Shown here: positions 8,113 through 17,888 of the stretch, in pieces | Layout of the letters: each line of letters begins with the position of its first letter | Position numbering within the stretch: the stretch's first letter is position 1 | Assembly: GCA_900754115.1 (NCBI GenBank) | Contig: CAAEBM010000025.1 | Coordinates: 1-64,000 of the forward strand | Direction: 5' to 3' | Origin: Bacilli bacterium | Lineage (GTDB): Bacteria > Bacillota_I > Bacilli_A > RFN20 > CAG-631 | DNA: 64,000 nt | Program-made: the position numbers and the translations under genes | Notes under the pieces: model-generated | Databases searched by the model: none | What the model saw: only the letters and a program-made list of their open reading frames with translations | Told to the model about the DNA's origin: nothing

Positions 8113-9937
8113 AAAAGACCATTTAATTTCCAATGTTGCTCATCAACATCATTTAAATAAAAAAGAATTTAAAGAAAAGTTAAATGATGGCATTTTAGTC
8201 TATTCTAATTCTTTAACGGTAACAGAATTGGCTGAAAAATTGGGAATTACCCCAGTAGAAGTTGTCAAATGTTTGTTTTTAGAAAAAATTATGGTCAATG
8301 TAAATACGACTTTAAATGATGATTTAATCGAAATCGTTTGTTTAAAATATGGTTATGAAGTTAAAAAAGAAAAAATTGTCGAATTAGAAAATTTTGAAGA
8401 TATTCCTATTGAAGATGATCCATCTATGCTAGTAGAACGCCCTCCAGTGGTTACGATTATGGGACATGTTGACCATGGAAAAACAACACTGCTTGATGCG
8501 ATTCGTAAATCTCGTGTTGTAGCTGGTGAGTTTGGAGGCATTACACAACATATTGGTGCTTACCAAACGACAATTAATGGAAAGAAAATTACTTTTATTG
8601 ATACACCAGGTCATGCTGCATTCACTGAAATGCGTTCTAGAGGAGCACAAATTACCGATATAGTCATCATTGTTGTTGCTGCAGATGATGGAGTCATGCC
8701 ACAAACACGGGAAGCAATTGACCATGCTAAAGCAGCAAATGTTCCCATCATTGTTGCAATCAATAAAATTGATAAACCAGGTGCTAATGTTGAAAGAATT
8801 AAATCCCAATTAACTGATATTGGACTTGTTCCTGAAGAATGGGGTGGAAATACTATTTTTAGAGAAATTTCAGCTAAACAAGGACTTCACTTAGATGAAC
8901 TTTTAGAAACGATTCTTTTAGTAGCTGAAATTGAAGAATTAAAAGCCAATCCAAAGCGTTATGCTTTAGGAACGGTGGTAGAAGCTAAACTAGACAAAGG
9001 CAGAGGACCTATTGCGACGTTTTTAGTCCAAAACGGAACGTTAAGAGTAGGAGATTGTATTGTTGCTGGTGTCGCTTTTGGAAAAGTTCGACAACTAAAA
9101 GATGATATGGGAAGAAATTTACAAGAGGCAAGTCCTTCTATGCCAGTAGAAATTTCTGGTTTACAAGAAGTTCCTGTTGCTGGAGATAAATTTATGGCTT
9201 TTGAAAACGAAAAAATGGCAAGAGAAATTGCTTTTAAACGAAAAACAGCCAAAGAAAGTAAAGAGCGCATTGGAACAACGGCTAGAAAATTAGAAGATCT
9301 CATTCAAGAAAGTAAAGAAGGAGATAAACAAGTCATTCAAGTCATTATTAAAGCCGATGTTCAAGGATCAGCAGAAGCAATTAAAAATGCTTTAGAAAAA
9401 TTAAAAGTAGAAAATGTCAGTGTTCATGTCATCGCTGCTCAAGCAGGAGCGATAACCGAATCGGATGTCTTGTTAGCAAGCGCCTCTCAAGCCATCATTT
9501 ATGGATTTAACGTTCGACCAGATGCAACGATTCGTAAAAAAGCGACAGAAAGCAATGTAGAAATTCGTTTACATAATGTCATTTATGCTTTAACAGAAGA
9601 AATGGAATTAGCCATGAAAGGAATGTTAAAACCGATTTATGAAGAAGTTGTCACAGGACAGGCAGAAGTAAGACAATTATTTAAAGTTGGAAAAGTAGGA
9701 ACCATTGCTGGTTCTTATGTGACAATGGGCTATATCAAACGGGATTCTTTAATTCGTCTTATTCGTAACGGAATCGTTATTTATAGTGGTAAATTGGCTT
9801 CTTTAAAACGATTCAGTGATGATGTAAAAGAAGTTAAAGAAGGTTATGAATGTGGTATGATGATTGAAAATTATAATGATATTAAAGAAAACGATATTAT
9901 TGAAGGCTATTTTATGCAAGAAGTTCAAAGAGTTTAA
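8084..9937 (+). CDS. infB: Translation initiation factor IF-2
   Basis: 617 residues from the ATG at 8084. A GTG at 8075 in frame overlaps the GGGAG ribosome binding site (8071-8075), so the ATG is chosen. The GTPase domain shows G1 GHVDHGKT (127-134), DTPGH and NKIDKPGAN. Domains II-IV follow, including the fMet-tRNA-binding C-terminus. IF-2 delivers initiator tRNA to the 30S subunit. The N-terminal extension before the G domain is short (about 120 residues), smaller than in B. subtilis, with a conserved IF2N-like helical motif ([21 protein letters not shown]). ylxP, normally between infB and rbfA, is missing. Confidence 0.98.
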   Translation: MKKKMKPNHKKDHLISNVAHQHHLNKKEFKEKLNDGILVYSNSLTVTELAEKLGITPVEVVKCLFLEKIMVNVNTTLNDDLIEIVCLKYGYEVKKEKIVELENFEDIPIEDDPSMLVERPPVVTIMGHVDHGKTTLLDAIRKSRVVAGEFGGITQHIGAYQTTINGKKITFIDTPGHAAFTEMRSRGAQITDIVIIVVAADDGVMPQTREAIDHAKAANVPIIVAINKIDKPGANVERIKSQLTDIGLVPEEWGGNTIFREISAKQGLHLDELLETILLVAEIEELKANPKRYALGTVVEAKLDKGRGPIATFLVQNGTLRVGDCIVAGVAFGKVRQLKDDMGRNLQEASPSMPVEISGLQEVPVAGDKFMAFENEKMAREIAFKRKTAKESKERIGTTARKLEDLIQESKEGDKQVIQVIIKADVQGSAEAIKNALEKLKVENVSVHVIAAQAGAITESDVLLASASQAIIYGFNVRPDATIRKKATESNVEIRLHNVIYALTEEMELAMKGMLKPIYEEVVTGQAEVRQLFKVGKVGTIAGSYVTMGYIKRDSLIRLIRNGIVIYSGKLASLKRFSDDVKEVKEGYECGMMIENYNDIKENDIIEGYFMQEVQRV

Positions 9938-9951
9938 TGAGGTGAATTAAA

Positions 9952-10296
9952 ATGAACGAAAAAAGAACAGATCGCTTGTCTAGCGCTGTTCAAAAAGCTA
10001 TTTCTGATATCATCCAATTTAAAGTAAAAAGCAAACAAATTGGTTTTGTTACAGTCACTGCTGCTGAAGTGACAAATGATTTATCTTACGCATTTATCTA
10101 TGTCAGTTTTATTCAAGATCAATATCAAGAACAATTAGCTGCTTTAGAAAAAGTGAAAGGATTTATCCGAACAGAATTAGCAAAAGAAGTGCAAATGAGA
10201 AAAGTTCCTCAAATTGTTTTTAAAGTTGACGAATCAACGAAAAATTATCGTCATGTAGAAGAACTTTTAAATCAAACAAAAAAAGAAGAAAAATAA
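9952..10296 (+). CDS. rbfA: Ribosome-binding factor A
   Basis: 114 residues, full length. RbfA is a KH-fold factor needed for late 30S maturation. Typical segments are RLSSAVQKAISDII at the N-terminus, VTVTAAEVTNDLSYAFIYVSF in the middle and VPQIVFKVDESTKNYRHVEELL at the C-terminus (family: P-l-F--D-s---g--i--ll). A TGAGGTGAATTAAA ribosome binding site follows infB closely, so it is the last gene of the operon. truB, which often follows rbfA, is absent here. Confidence 0.96.
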   Translation: MNEKRTDRLSSAVQKAISDIIQFKVKSKQIGFVTVTAAEVTNDLSYAFIYVSFIQDQYQEQLAALEKVKGFIRTELAKEVQMRKVPQIVFKVDESTKNYRHVEELLNQTKKEEK

Positions 10297-10378
10297 AGGA
10301 CTTTCCCAAAAAAATAAAAAAGGTAGAAAATTTTATATTTTTATGATATAATCAAAAAAATTAAATAGGAGGGAAATT

Positions 10379-11863
10379 ATGAAAAAAGAAATTGTTTTGT
10401 CACTAGTTGCTCTTTTTGCGTTATGTTCTTGTAAAAAAGATGACGTTACAAAGACAAAAACTTATACATTTGATAGCACAAAAGAAGCTACTTATGAAGT
10501 GGCAGATACCTATCCAATTACTTTAAGACAAATAAAAGGTGCAGAAAAATGGAACCCAATGATTTCTGTTGGTAATCCTAAAATGCTTGTCATTCCAGTT
10601 GATTTTTCTGATTCTACTTGTGATATTTTAGCAAAAGGATGCGAAGGCACACGGAATGATATTCAAGCAGCTTATTTTGGCACATCAGAAGATACAGTTA
10701 TTGAAGGACAAGATCCTGATGGCTGGGAATCCGTAAAAAGTTTCTACTATAAATCAAGTTATGGTAAATTGACCATTGATGGCGTAGTGACTCCTTGGTA
10801 TCGAGCTTCAAAAACTGCTGAAACTTATACTTCTATGTCCACTAGCGCTGCTTCATCTATTTTAATAGAAGCTGTAAATTGGTATAAACAATATTGTGAA
10901 GAAAATGAATTACCTTTTGATTTTGATGCCGATCAAGATGGATATATTGATTGTGTGCAATTAATTTATTCTGTCAGTGATCGTTATGGTGGTTCAGAAA
11001 CATGGTGGGCTTATACTTCTGCTTTAAGAGGAAGTGTTTCTAACTTAGAATCACCACAACCTTACCAATATGTATTTGCTAGTCAATCTTTTATGTATCA
11101 TGATACGCATTATGTGGATGCACATACCTATATTCATGAAACAGGACACGTTTTAGGATTAGAAGATTACTATAACACATCAGACAATCCAGCATTAAGT
11201 CGTCCAAATCCAGCTGGAAAAGTAGATATGATGGACAATAACGTTGGCGACCATAACTCTTATTCAAAATTTGCTTTACAATGGATTACTCCAAAAATTG
11301 TAACAGGAGAAGGCAGTATTACCATTCGTCCAATGACTACGACAGGAGATGCCATTATTGTTTCTCCAGGATGGAATGGAACAGCTTTTGATGAATATTT
11401 AATTATTGAATTCCATCGACCAATTGGGTTAAATAAAAAGGATTCTGAAAGACAATATGCCGGTGCATATCCTCTTGTCATGACAGATAATGGCATTAAA
11501 GTATATCATATTGACTCTCGTCTTCTTTATGTTGATGCGATGTCTTATGACCCAATTGAATATACGACAACCTTTAAACAAGATGCTTTTAATACAACAA
11601 TTTTAGCTCATTCTAATACTCCTGATAATAGTGGTGAATATGACAATCGTTTAGTTCACTTACTTGAATCATCTGGAAAAAACACTTTCTTTAATGGCGG
11701 ACAAGCTACCAATGAAACTTTATTTAAAGAAGGAGATACGTTTGGAGCAAAAAAAGGAATATTTGATACTTTTAAATTCCATAGTGGAAAGGAATTGCCA
11801 TTTGTATTTGAAATTACATCCATTACTGATGATGAGGCTGTAATCACATTTGCTAATAAGTAA
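10379..11863 (+). CDS. Secreted lipoprotein with M6-type metalloprotease domain
   Basis: 494 residues. The signal peptide ends in a lipobox-like LCSC, so the protein should be lipid-anchored outside the cell. The zinc site HETGHVLGLED (His253, Glu254, His257, Asp263) fits the HExxHxxGxxD form of metzincin-like M6 peptidases (immune inhibitor A type). SYGKLTIDGVVTPWY just upstream is a further block common in M6 proteins, and DFDADQDGYIDCVQLIYS looks like a calcium-binding segment. A beta-rich C-terminal region follows. A TATAAT at 10347-10352 and an AGGAGGG ribosome binding site give it its own start. The substrate is unknown. The next gene, another lipoprotein, starts 6 nt downstream. Confidence 0.85.
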   Translation: MKKEIVLSLVALFALCSCKKDDVTKTKTYTFDSTKEATYEVADTYPITLRQIKGAEKWNPMISVGNPKMLVIPVDFSDSTCDILAKGCEGTRNDIQAAYFGTSEDTVIEGQDPDGWESVKSFYYKSSYGKLTIDGVVTPWYRASKTAETYTSMSTSAASSILIEAVNWYKQYCEENELPFDFDADQDGYIDCVQLIYSVSDRYGGSETWWAYTSALRGSVSNLESPQPYQYVFASQSFMYHDTHYVDAHTYIHETGHVLGLEDYYNTSDNPALSRPNPAGKVDMMDNNVGDHNSYSKFALQWITPKIVTGEGSITIRPMTTTGDAIIVSPGWNGTAFDEYLIIEFHRPIGLNKKDSERQYAGAYPLVMTDNGIKVYHIDSRLLYVDAMSYDPIEYTTTFKQDAFNTTILAHSNTPDNSGEYDNRLVHLLESSGKNTFFNGGQATNETLFKEGDTFGAKKGIFDTFKFHSGKELPFVFEITSITDDEAVITFANK

Positions 11864-11869
11864 ATCATT

Positions 11870-12742
11870 ATGGAAGTAGTGCGAAGACATAAAGTCAAAT
11901 TTATCACTTTGACCATGTTTCTCAGTTGTTGTTTTAATACGAGTTGCTCTTTAAAAAATCCCAATAAAGATTTGTATGATGATCCTTCAGGATTAAATAA
12001 CACTTTACTTGAAAAGGATCCTGATAAAACGATTGTAGATTATAGTGCAAAAGAAGTTCTTTATATTGTAAATACGGAATTTTCAAAAGCACCTATATTT
12101 TATACAGAAACCAGTGGAGATGTAGCTGCAGGAGCTTATAATCAAAAAATCAAATCTAGAAGATGGAAGACAAATGATGAAATCGTTTTAGAAACGCTTT
12201 CGACTAGTTCTTTAGTCAAAGTGGGAGAACAAGATTATTTTAAAGATGGAACAGTAATTTCTAGAGAAGCCGATAAGATTTCATCTTTAAATTCTGTGAC
12301 TTGGGAAACCGATTATGCAAAAAGTGATTATGAAGGATATAAGAAAAAATATGGAGAGTTACCTTCTTATCTTTCTCATTATATCTTTAATGATGAGTCC
12401 ATTAAAAAAGCATCATTGCTTCATAACGACGAAGAACAATATGTTTATGAATATACTTTAGATAATTATAAAGCGACGCCCAAATACCAAATTAAGATGA
12501 AAACAAATGGAGGGTTAGCGGATTATCCAAAGTTTCAAAAAGTTGTATTAACTTTAACCGTTTCAAAAGATTTCATTCCTATTGAAATTGCTGTTAATGA
12601 AGATTATACGATGAATAAAACCGTGTTAGGAGCAAATTTACATTTGAGTTGTAATGGACAAATGAAAGAGACTTTTTCCTTTGATGTTGAAGATTCGTTG
12701 ATTCCTCCTGCTTATCTTGAGTTTTTTAGAGGAAAATACTAA
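11870..12742 (+). CDS. Putative lipoprotein, unknown function
   Basis: 290 residues. The N-terminus is basic (RRHKVKF), followed by a hydrophobic stretch and a lipobox-like NTSC at about residue 27, so it is likely a lipoprotein. The mature part is hydrophilic, Tyr- and Lys-rich and probably beta-rich; I do not recognise a family. Translation appears coupled to the metalloprotease gene (6 nt gap, no strong ribosome binding site of its own). A role as partner, inhibitor or chaperone of the protease is possible from position only. A GTG at 11879 is an alternative start. Confidence 0.7.
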   Translation: MEVVRRHKVKFITLTMFLSCCFNTSCSLKNPNKDLYDDPSGLNNTLLEKDPDKTIVDYSAKEVLYIVNTEFSKAPIFYTETSGDVAAGAYNQKIKSRRWKTNDEIVLETLSTSSLVKVGEQDYFKDGTVISREADKISSLNSVTWETDYAKSDYEGYKKKYGELPSYLSHYIFNDESIKKASLLHNDEEQYVYEYTLDNYKATPKYQIKMKTNGGLADYPKFQKVVLTLTVSKDFIPIEIAVNEDYTMNKTVLGANLHLSCNGQMKETFSFDVEDSLIPPAYLEFFRGKY

Positions 12743-12749
12743 ATATTTA

Positions 12750-12790
12750 AAATAGATTTAATCTTCATTGAATTAAATCTATTTTTTTTA
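12750..12790 (+). terminator. Intrinsic terminator
   Basis: AATAGATTTAAT (12751-12762) pairs with ATTAAATCTATT (12772-12783), followed by a run of T. Ends the two-lipoprotein transcript. Confidence 0.85.
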
Positions 12791-12904
12791 AACTTTTTTA
12801 CTTCAATATACTGAAAATGAAAAATTTTAAATAAAAAAGGAAAAATAATAAAAAAAATATAGAAATATCTGCTATAATTAATCATGCGTGAAGGAGGAAA
12901 TAAA

Positions 12905-15130
12905 ATGAATTTTGATTATTCAATGAATGAATATGTAAAAGGAATTGTAAAAGATTTAAATATTAACGAAATTTCTCTTTATATTTCCTCTGATATGAAT
13001 CTTAACCAAGAATATATTCCCATTCACTTTATTATAAGTGAAAGAACATTATTTGTTATTGATGAAAAAACAGGACAAGTTCAACAATTTCATGCAAATG
13101 AAATTGATCGCATTAAAATTGAATATTTTGTTTCAATAGGGACATTTAATATCGTACAAAAGGATAAAATAAGGCCACTTGCTTATTTTAGTAAGTCAAA
13201 AAGTCATGAAATGGCCATATTAGAAAAATACCTATTACGCTTCTTAAATGATAACTTCTCTATGGATGAAATAGACAAAAAGAATCTTGATAAACATAAT
13301 GCAAAAGTTTGTCCAAAATGTCATCGTCCTTATGAACCAGGAACGAAGGTTTGCAAAAAATGTTCAAGCAATAAAAACATGTTTATTCGTCTATTAAAAT
13401 ATGGAATGAAATACAAAAAAGGGTTTATAGGTATTTTTATTTTACTTTTGTTTTTAACAATAGTTGGATTTTTAACTCCTGTCATGACAGGACAAGTTTT
13501 ATATGATGAAGTATTGAATCGTGAAGGCAGTTTTTATGATCAAATATTGTTATTTGTCATTGTCTATACTTTGTTAAAGATTTCAGGAATTTTAATTGAT
13601 ATGTTTTATGGACGAATTGTTGCCCGACTTTCTACTTATATTTGTTATGATTTAAAGGTAGATGTCTTTCAATCTATGCAACGTCTTTCTTTAAAATTTT
13701 ATCATGACAAAGAAACCGGAGATTTAATGGGACGAGTAGTTTGGGATGTCGACAATGTATTTGACTATATTCTTACAATTCCTGGATTTTTAAAAAATGT
13801 CATTCAAATTTTAGGGATGATAACCTATTTATTAATTATTCAACCAACCTTAACTTTATTAGTTTTGATTCCTGTTCCGATTGTTGCAATTATCTTTGTT
13901 AAAGCAAAGCCAATTGTAAGAAGATTATGGGAACAAAATCGAAATAAAGAAAACAAAATGATTTCTATGGTTTCAGATACTTTAGAAGGATTTCGGGTTG
14001 TAAAAGTATTTTCTGGAAGTAAAAAAGAAGTCAAAAAATTTGAAAAAGTCAGTGCTGAAGTAAAAAATGCCTTTATACGGCAACGTCATTTTAATGTCAA
14101 AGTATATCCAGTTACGCAATTTATTATCAGTTTGTCGGTTATTATTGCTTGGGGAATTGGTGGCTATTTTACAATAGAGGGGCAACTTGAATATGGAAAA
14201 TTAGCAACCTTTATTGCTGGATTAAATTTAATTTATATGCCTTTAGAGTTTTTAATTAACTTTGTTTATGAACATACAAATCGAGCGATGAATTGTGCAC
14301 GAAGAATTTTTGAAATCATTGATGGAAAAGCAGAAGTTATAGAAAAAGAAAACCCGATTATCTTAAAAGATATTCAAGGAAAAATAGAGTTTCGTTCGGT
14401 TGATTTTGCCTATGAACCTCATTTACCTATTCTTAAAAATATCAGTTTTACTGTAGAACCAAATCAATCTTTAGGAATTGTTGGTAAAACAGGAGCAGGA
14501 AAAACGACAATTGTTAACCTTTTAACACGATTATACGATGTCGTAGGAGGTCAAATTTTAATCGATGGAATCGACATCAAAGAGATTCAACTGCAATCCT
14601 TGCATCAACATATTTCTATGATTAGTCAAGATACGTACTTATTTAAAGGAACCATTTTAGATAATATTCGTTATGCTCGCCCAGAAGCTACTTATCAAGA
14701 AGTCATTGAGGCCGCTAAAATGGCCAGTGCTCATGAATTTATCATGAAATTACCAAATGGTTATGACACCATGATTGGGGAAGGAACAACGATTAATCTT
14801 AGTGGTGGAGAACGACAACGATTATCCATTGCTCGAGCTGTATTATTAGATTCAAAAATCATTATTTTTGATGAAGCAACAGCGGCAATGGATACAAAAA
14901 CAGAAAGAATGATTCAAGAATCAATTTACAAATTACAAAAGAATCGAACGGTCATTATGATTGCGCATCGTCTTTCAACCTTAAAAGATGTCGATAAACT
15001 CATCATTATTGAAAATAAAGAAATTGTAGAAGAAGGTACAATGTCCGAACTAATTAAAAATAAAAAACAATTTTACGAATTATACAAAATACAAAAAGAA
15101 GCACTTAAACATATAGGAGTGAGAGATTAA
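12905..15130 (+). CDS. ABC exporter half-transporter with N-terminal extra domain and zinc ribbon
   Basis: 741 residues from the ATG at 12905 with AAGGAGG eight bases upstream; a frame from 12884 includes that ribosome binding site and is rejected. Domain order: an N-terminal beta-rich region (about 1-125; FIISERTLFVIDEKTGQVQQF looks PH-like), a zinc ribbon with Cys136, Cys139, Cys150 and Cys153, a six-helix exporter membrane domain (about 165-480) and a nucleotide-binding domain. The latter has Walker A GKTGAGKT (527-534), signature LSGGERQ at 632, Walker B Asp656-Glu657 and H-loop His688, all intact. It is probably one half of a heterodimer with the second ABC gene 0.5 kb downstream. The stop and the next start overlap (TAATG). 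Confidence 0.9.
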   Translation: MNFDYSMNEYVKGIVKDLNINEISLYISSDMNLNQEYIPIHFIISERTLFVIDEKTGQVQQFHANEIDRIKIEYFVSIGTFNIVQKDKIRPLAYFSKSKSHEMAILEKYLLRFLNDNFSMDEIDKKNLDKHNAKVCPKCHRPYEPGTKVCKKCSSNKNMFIRLLKYGMKYKKGFIGIFILLLFLTIVGFLTPVMTGQVLYDEVLNREGSFYDQILLFVIVYTLLKISGILIDMFYGRIVARLSTYICYDLKVDVFQSMQRLSLKFYHDKETGDLMGRVVWDVDNVFDYILTIPGFLKNVIQILGMITYLLIIQPTLTLLVLIPVPIVAIIFVKAKPIVRRLWEQNRNKENKMISMVSDTLEGFRVVKVFSGSKKEVKKFEKVSAEVKNAFIRQRHFNVKVYPVTQFIISLSVIIAWGIGGYFTIEGQLEYGKLATFIAGLNLIYMPLEFLINFVYEHTNRAMNCARRIFEIIDGKAEVIEKENPIILKDIQGKIEFRSVDFAYEPHLPILKNISFTVEPNQSLGIVGKTGAGKTTIVNLLTRLYDVVGGQILIDGIDIKEIQLQSLHQHISMISQDTYLFKGTILDNIRYARPEATYQEVIEAAKMASAHEFIMKLPNGYDTMIGEGTTINLSGGERQRLSIARAVLLDSKIIIFDEATAAMDTKTERMIQESIYKLQKNRTVIMIAHRLSTLKDVDKLIIIENKEIVEEGTMSELIKNKKQFYELYKIQKEALKHIGVRD

Positions 15131-15612
15131 TGGAATTCTTAGATCCCAAACAAATACAGTTTATTTCTAAAAAAGATGAGAGTTTACAACTTCTTTATCA
15201 ACAAAAAGAATATCAATCAGTTAAACTATTTTATTGTTTTCCTTTAAAGGAGCCAAAAAAATATATCAGTGTTCGATATGGAGAAGAAGAAATAGAAATC
15301 GGCGTGATTGAATCTTTAGAACAATTATCTGATGAAAATCAAAAAATTGTTCAAAAAGAACTCAGTTTTAGATATTTTATGCCTGAAATTACTAAAATAT
15401 ATAGTCATAAATTTCGGCATAATTTACATGTTTTTGATGTTTTAACCAATGCAGGAAGAAAAAAAATCACGATATCCAATATTATTTGGAACATATTTGA
15501 AAATCCAGATAAAACAATTATGTTAAGAGATGTCGATGAAAATTATTATTTAATTAAAGAATATTTAAATCATCCAGATAAATATATTAAATATTTGTAC
15601 AATTATTTATAA
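15130..15612 (+). CDS. DUF1854 family protein
   Basis: 160 residues. The order of motifs fits DUF1854: CFPLKEPKKYISVRYGEEEIEIGVI, then LSFRYFMPEITKIYS, then ITISNIIWNIF and MLRDVDENYYLI (family pattern: FPls-P--yIsl-d--G-Ei--i, EL--RYF-P-I--I, l-DvdgN-Y-I). It is soluble, with no signal or membrane segment. It overlaps the upstream ABC gene by one base and is followed 18 nt later by the second ABC gene, so the three are one unit. In other bacteria DUF1854 genes are also found with ABC transporters, some annotated as linked to cyanophycin metabolism. No cyanophycin gene is seen here. Its role is unknown; a cytoplasmic partner of the transporter is a fair inference. Confidence 0.85.
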   Translation: MEFLDPKQIQFISKKDESLQLLYQQKEYQSVKLFYCFPLKEPKKYISVRYGEEEIEIGVIESLEQLSDENQKIVQKELSFRYFMPEITKIYSHKFRHNLHVFDVLTNAGRKKITISNIIWNIFENPDKTIMLRDVDENYYLIKEYLNHPDKYIKYLYNYL

Positions 15613-15630
15613 AAACGGGGAGGGATAGAA

Positions 15631-17817
15631 ATGGAATTAAAATTGCCAATCCCAGAACAGATTAAAGTGAACTATTCAATTCAAGAATATGATTATGCCG
15701 CTCCTTTCGATATTTTTTCAGAAGAATATGTGAATGGATTTTTAGTGGTTGATAAACAAAGAATTCAAATTTTTCATCAAAATGAATTATATGCAGAATA
15801 TTTATTGAAAGATTTTGAATCCTTTGGGAGTAAAGCAACAATTTATGGGGGCTATATTTATGGAATTCGGCAAAAAAATGAAGTCATTATTGCCGCTTCT
15901 TGTAAAAAATATTTTAATCGTTTAGCAAATATTGCGTTAGGATTAAATATTTATTTAAAAGAAAACTTTTTCCCAACCAGTGATGCAGATGAACCTTGTT
16001 GTCCTAAATGTGGTCGAGCTTTCCCACATAATTTAAATCATTGTATTTATTGTAAAAAAACAAAGGAAAGTTTTAAAAGATTATGGGGATTTACAAAAAA
16101 CTATCGAGTCTATATCGTTTTTCAATATTTATTATTGTTACTTCCCATTGTATTTGATTCTATCAATCCAATGGTTTTTGAACGGATTATCAATGAATAT
16201 TTGGTACCTAAAAATACAGATTATAGGGGATTTGCTTTGTTAATTTTATTGGTTGGAGGCATCTATGTTGCAAAAACCATTTTAAATGTTTTGACACAAT
16301 ACTTTAATCCCATTGTCTCATTTGGAATAGGAGATAACATTCGGGTTCAAGTCTATGATAAAATTCAAAAATTGTCGATTGCTTCAGCTTCAAAAAAGAC
16401 AACAGGGACACTTATTACTCGTGTCGGTAGTGATACACAAGAAGTACAATGGTTTTTCTCTTTTGGTGTTCCACAACTGGTTCAATTAATTTTAACAGCG
16501 ATTGTGGTTTTAACAATTATGCTAGTCATGGATTATAAATTGACTTTAATAGTTTTGATTCCTTTGCCTTTTATTTATTTTATTAAAGTATTTACACAAC
16601 ACGTGATTTGGCCAAGATATGATAAAAGATGGAAACAGCTTTCTAAAACCAATAATGTATTACATGATATTTTAGGTGGAATTAAAGTTGTCAAATCTTA
16701 TTCCAAAGAAGAAAAAGAAATTCGTCATTTTAAAGATGAAAACAAAAAGCTAAGGGAATATGATTATCAAGCAGAAAAATCTTGGTTAATGATTATGCCA
16801 ATTGTCATGTTTTTAGTTGGCTCTGGAGAAATTCTTATCATTTATATTTTAGGGAATCGAGTCATTGACAATCCCAGCAATTTAGGTTCTTTAATGAAAT
16901 GGATGTCTTATACAGGAATGCTTTATAGTGCGGTTAGTTCTTTAACCAATTATGCTGGAATGTTTTTTGATTTTAAAATTCGTTTTGAAGGGATTTCAGA
17001 AATTTTAGATGAAGAAATAAAATATGATAAAGGACAAAAAATGCCTTTCATAGAAGGAAATGTAGAGTTTAAAAATGTTCGTTTTGGTTATTTAAGTCAT
17101 ACACCTGTTTTGAAAAATATTTCTTTTTCAGTTCAAAAAGGACAGATGATTGGAATAGTGGGATATTCTGGAAGTGGAAAGACAACACTTATTAATTTAT
17201 TAATGAAATTGTATTCTCCAGATAGTGGTCAAATTCTAATTGATGGCATTCCATTAGAAGAATTAGATGCTTTTGAATATCGAAGACAATTAGGAGTTGT
17301 CATTCAAGAAACATTTTTATTCAGTGGAACGATTTTAGATAATATTCGCTATGGGAAAGCAGATGCTACTTTTGAGGAAATTATAGAAGTAGCAAAAATT
17401 GCTAAAGCGCATGATTTTATTGTTAAAAAGCCATTTGGTTACGATACAAAGTTAGGAAATAAGGGTTCAGGATTATCAGGTGGAGAAAAGCAACGCATTG
17501 CCATTGCTAGAGCCATTTTAAATCATCCTAAAATCTTTATTTTAGATGAAGCGACTTCTTCATTAGACACGATTACAGAAAAAGATATTCAAGATGCCTT
17601 AAATGAAATTACAAAAGGGAAAACAACTTTTGTCATTGCCCATCGTTTATCTACTTTAAAAAATGCGAATCGTTTGATCGTATTAAATAAAGGAGAAATG
17701 GTGGAATTTGGAACGCATCAAGAGTTAATGAATAAAAAAGGCTATTATTATGAATTAGTAAATGCACAAAAATTAACCTATCAGGCTAATCAAAAAAATC
17801 CTGCTTTAACAGAATAA
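15631..17817 (+). CDS. Second ABC exporter half-transporter with N-terminal domain and zinc ribbon
   Basis: 728 residues with a GGGGAGGGAT ribosome binding site. The layout mirrors the first ABC gene: N-terminal beta-rich region (1-118), zinc ribbon (Cys124, Cys127, Cys138, Cys141), a membrane domain (about 155-460) and a nucleotide-binding domain. Walker A is GYSGSGKT (511-518), the signature LSGGEKQ begins at 615, Walker B ends Asp639-Glu640 and the H-loop is His671. Both halves therefore look catalytically complete, unlike many heterodimers where one site is degenerate. The shared N-terminal architecture suggests an ancient duplication. The transported substrate cannot be read from the sequence. 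A bidirectional terminator follows. Confidence 0.9.
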   Translation: MELKLPIPEQIKVNYSIQEYDYAAPFDIFSEEYVNGFLVVDKQRIQIFHQNELYAEYLLKDFESFGSKATIYGGYIYGIRQKNEVIIAASCKKYFNRLANIALGLNIYLKENFFPTSDADEPCCPKCGRAFPHNLNHCIYCKKTKESFKRLWGFTKNYRVYIVFQYLLLLLPIVFDSINPMVFERIINEYLVPKNTDYRGFALLILLVGGIYVAKTILNVLTQYFNPIVSFGIGDNIRVQVYDKIQKLSIASASKKTTGTLITRVGSDTQEVQWFFSFGVPQLVQLILTAIVVLTIMLVMDYKLTLIVLIPLPFIYFIKVFTQHVIWPRYDKRWKQLSKTNNVLHDILGGIKVVKSYSKEEKEIRHFKDENKKLREYDYQAEKSWLMIMPIVMFLVGSGEILIIYILGNRVIDNPSNLGSLMKWMSYTGMLYSAVSSLTNYAGMFFDFKIRFEGISEILDEEIKYDKGQKMPFIEGNVEFKNVRFGYLSHTPVLKNISFSVQKGQMIGIVGYSGSGKTTLINLLMKLYSPDSGQILIDGIPLEELDAFEYRRQLGVVIQETFLFSGTILDNIRYGKADATFEEIIEVAKIAKAHDFIVKKPFGYDTKLGNKGSGLSGGEKQRIAIARAILNHPKIFILDEATSSLDTITEKDIQDALNEITKGKTTFVIAHRLSTLKNANRLIVLNKGEMVEFGTHQELMNKKGYYYELVNAQKLTYQANQKNPALTE

Positions 17818-17851
17818 AAATCTATTCATCGTTTATTATTATTTTATAAAA

Positions 17852-17888
17852 ATGGGGAAGTTTACTTTAAATAGACTTCCCTTTTAAT
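17852..17888 (+). terminator. Bidirectional intrinsic terminator
   Basis: GGGAAGTTTA pairs with TAGACTTCCC (one G-T wobble) with T-rich sequence on both sides. It separates the ABC unit from the convergent gene ending at 17884. Confidence 0.85.

Noticed and set aside
8429..9303. Two minus-strand frames of 114-126 residues inside infB
   Set aside because: Antisense shadows of the conserved GTPase gene.
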